A stretch of DNA of 6,492 bases from the NCBI GenBank assembly GCA_031264545.1, contig JAISDV010000143.1:1-6492 (forward strand), read 5' to 3'. The stretch is from Oscillospiraceae bacterium. GTDB taxonomy: Bacteria; Bacillota; Clostridia; Oscillospirales; Oscillospiraceae. Positions within the stretch are counted from its first letter, which is position 1. Each line of letters begins with the position of its first letter. This document shows positions 5,032-6,492 of this stretch, piece after piece. Below the pieces are notes generated by a model. The model made no database searches. It was not told the DNA's origin and saw only the letters and a list, made by a program, of their open reading frames with translations. The position numbers and the translations under genes were made by a program.

Positions 5032-6492
5032 ATGATGAAGAGAATGGGAAAGATATGGGCGGTATTGCCGGCACTCGCGCTGCTGCTGGCGCTGCTGCCG
5101 ACGGCGGCGTTTGCGGATGCGGGGATACAGGCGGGCGCGCCCGCACTGACAGTGAACGCCACTGTCCGGACGATAGGCTTCGCCGGACAGGAATGGTATG
5201 TCATCGGATATGACGGAGCGGGCGTGTATGCCGGCGGTACGGACAGCGTGACGCTGCTGCTGAAAGGCAGCGGTATCCCGAACCCCTACGGCGATTCAGT
5301 ACACCGCGCTATGCTGGAAAACGATCCCGGAGACGGCAGTATGACATACTATCCTCCTGCTTACAAGTATTACGCGAACAATCCCGGCGGGGCGCCTTGG
5401 ACAAATCCGAGCGAATACCGGGGCAGTACGCTGCAGCAGCTGATGGAAACGATTGCCGAAGCCCTTCCCGCGAAAGAGCGGGCCTTGATCAACGCGCGGA
5501 CGCTTACTTCGAACAATGAAATACATGAACCGATGACGGGCGGAGACGTGGCGGATCAAAAGCTGTGGCCGCTTTCCTCTGACGAATGGTACGCGATCAA
5601 TAATAATACCATACGCAGCTTCGGCAGCCATTTCTGGCTGCGATCGGCCTTAGGTGCTTTGGCAGTCGTCGGCAGCGCGAATGGCAGCGTGGACCTCGCC
5701 GACTCGGTTTCCAATCCACGCGGCGTCCGACCCGCCCTTAATTTGGACATATCCGGCGTTCTTTTCACCTCTGACGCCGTTGGCGGCAAAGCCTCCGCGG
5801 CGGCGGGGAGCGGCTTTATCGGCGCGGAGGCGCCGGCCGGCGGCGTCAAATTGACCGTTCCGAATCCCGATAACCAGGCGCTGGACATCATCGCGACTGC
5901 GGCGCAGTCCGGGCAGAGCGGTACTACGCTGGATTTCAGCTATGAACACGCCGCCACGGGAACGAATCAATACGTTTCGGCCGTTTTAACGGATAACAAC
6001 GATCATGACGCCCTGAAATACTACGCTAAGCTGGCCGACAGCTCCGGCAGCGGCAGCGGTGCGCTTTCCATTCCGCTTTCCGGTGTGGCGAATGGGACCT
6101 ATACGCTGAAAATATTCAGCGAACAGGCAAATGGCGATAACTATACCGACTTTGCCGGCACGCCTGTTTCTATGACGCTTACGGTAAACGGGGGTACGGG
6201 CACTGTAAGTGAGTTTGGCGGGACGGTTCTGTCCGATAACGCGGAGCTTGTGTCGGTTGCCGGAATCAGTGTTTTGCCCGTCGGAACAGGGACAGCCGGC
6301 AGCCCTAAGACAGCCGGCATAACAGTAGCCAGCGGCCAAGCCTCTATCACGGCGGCCGATCTTGTGACCTCAGATACGAATGCGGCGGTTACGTTGTATC
6401 CCGGCGGCTTCGCCAATGCCCCCGGCGTTTCGCAGGCCTTGAACGAAGGCACGAACGAGGTGTACATTAAGGTCACCGCCGAGGATGGAACG
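5032..6492 (+). CDS. secreted DUF6273-type surface protein with beta-sandwich modules (3' end cut by window)
   Basis: The frame is open for 487 codons to the window edge with no stop, so this is the N-terminal part of a larger protein. Residues 1-28 form a Sec signal peptide: a basic start (MMKRMGK), a Leu/Ala core, and a likely cut after AFA at 28. A DUF6273-like domain follows at about 47-245, seen from TIGFAGQEWYVIGYDG (47-62), LWPLSSDEW (178-186), FWLRSALG (201-208) and GVRPALNLD (231-239). Residues about 293-386 form a beta-sandwich-type module ending in NGTYTLKIFSEQ and a threonine-rich strand. Residues about 387-487 resemble a cadherin-like beta-sandwich repeat (PF12733 type), ending LNEGTNEVYIKVTAEDGT. 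Such proteins are common in gut Clostridia and are thought to be exported and cell-surface attached; the ligand is unknown. Any anchor would lie beyond the window. Domain limits are estimates by eye. Confidence 0.85.
   Translation, partial: MMKRMGKIWAVLPALALLLALLPTAAFADAGIQAGAPALTVNATVRTIGFAGQEWYVIGYDGAGVYAGGTDSVTLLLKGSGIPNPYGDSVHRAMLENDPGDGSMTYYPPAYKYYANNPGGAPWTNPSEYRGSTLQQLMETIAEALPAKERALINARTLTSNNEIHEPMTGGDVADQKLWPLSSDEWYAINNNTIRSFGSHFWLRSALGALAVVGSANGSVDLADSVSNPRGVRPALNLDISGVLFTSDAVGGKASAAAGSGFIGAEAPAGGVKLTVPNPDNQALDIIATAAQSGQSGTTLDFSYEHAATGTNQYVSAVLTDNNDHDALKYYAKLADSSGSGSGALSIPLSGVANGTYTLKIFSEQANGDNYTDFAGTPVSMTLTVNGGTGTVSEFGGTVLSDNAELVSVAGISVLPVGTGTAGSPKTAGITVASGQASITAADLVTSDTNAAVTLYPGGFANAPGVSQALNEGTNEVYIKVTAEDGT

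Noticed and set aside
6141..6476. - strand open frame at the right end
   Set aside because: It is antisense to the uninterrupted surface-protein frame, whose repeat motifs are recognisable.

Overview
The window is GC-rich bacterial DNA. Three genes suggest a Firmicute, most likely of class Clostridia: an SPFH protein with C-terminal zinc ribbons, a secreted DUF6273-type surface protein, and a Phd/PIN toxin-antitoxin pair. All intact genes are on the + strand. The taxonomic assignment is an inference from protein families, not from a marker gene.

Layout. Positions 1-146 hold no recognisable gene. Positions 147-868 are the remains of a Fic-family AMP-transferase gene, broken by two internal deletions and one single-base frameshift, though its inhibitory motif and Fic catalytic motif can still be read. 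Positions 910-2526 encode a full-length PTS Enzyme I (ptsI) with all key catalytic residues but no HPr gene beside it. After a 103-base gap with a probable promoter comes an SPFH protein (2630-3922) with three zinc-binding Cys4 modules at its C-terminus. Positions 3923-4258 are non-coding and unusually rich in inverted repeats. They end at a near-consensus promoter (TTGACA, 17 bases, TATATT) that drives a two-gene toxin-antitoxin operon: a Phd/YefM-type antitoxin (4321-4608) overlapping by ATGA a PIN-domain ribonuclease toxin (4605-5009). A large secreted surface protein starts 23 bases after the toxin stop codon and runs off the window end.

How the genes work together. The neighbours are functionally unrelated: general sugar-PTS phosphotransfer, a membrane-associated scaffold, a toxin-antitoxin module and a cell-surface adhesin-like protein. 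The Fic pseudogene, the toxin-antitoxin module and the surface protein look like accessory genes placed around two housekeeping-type genes. The least explained part is the stack of hairpins at 4004-4234, together with the inverted repeat TATACAC/GTGTATA bracketing the toxin-antitoxin promoter. The latter is a good candidate for the autoregulatory operator. I see no clear evidence of a wholly new system. The intergenic structure is the best place to look for one.
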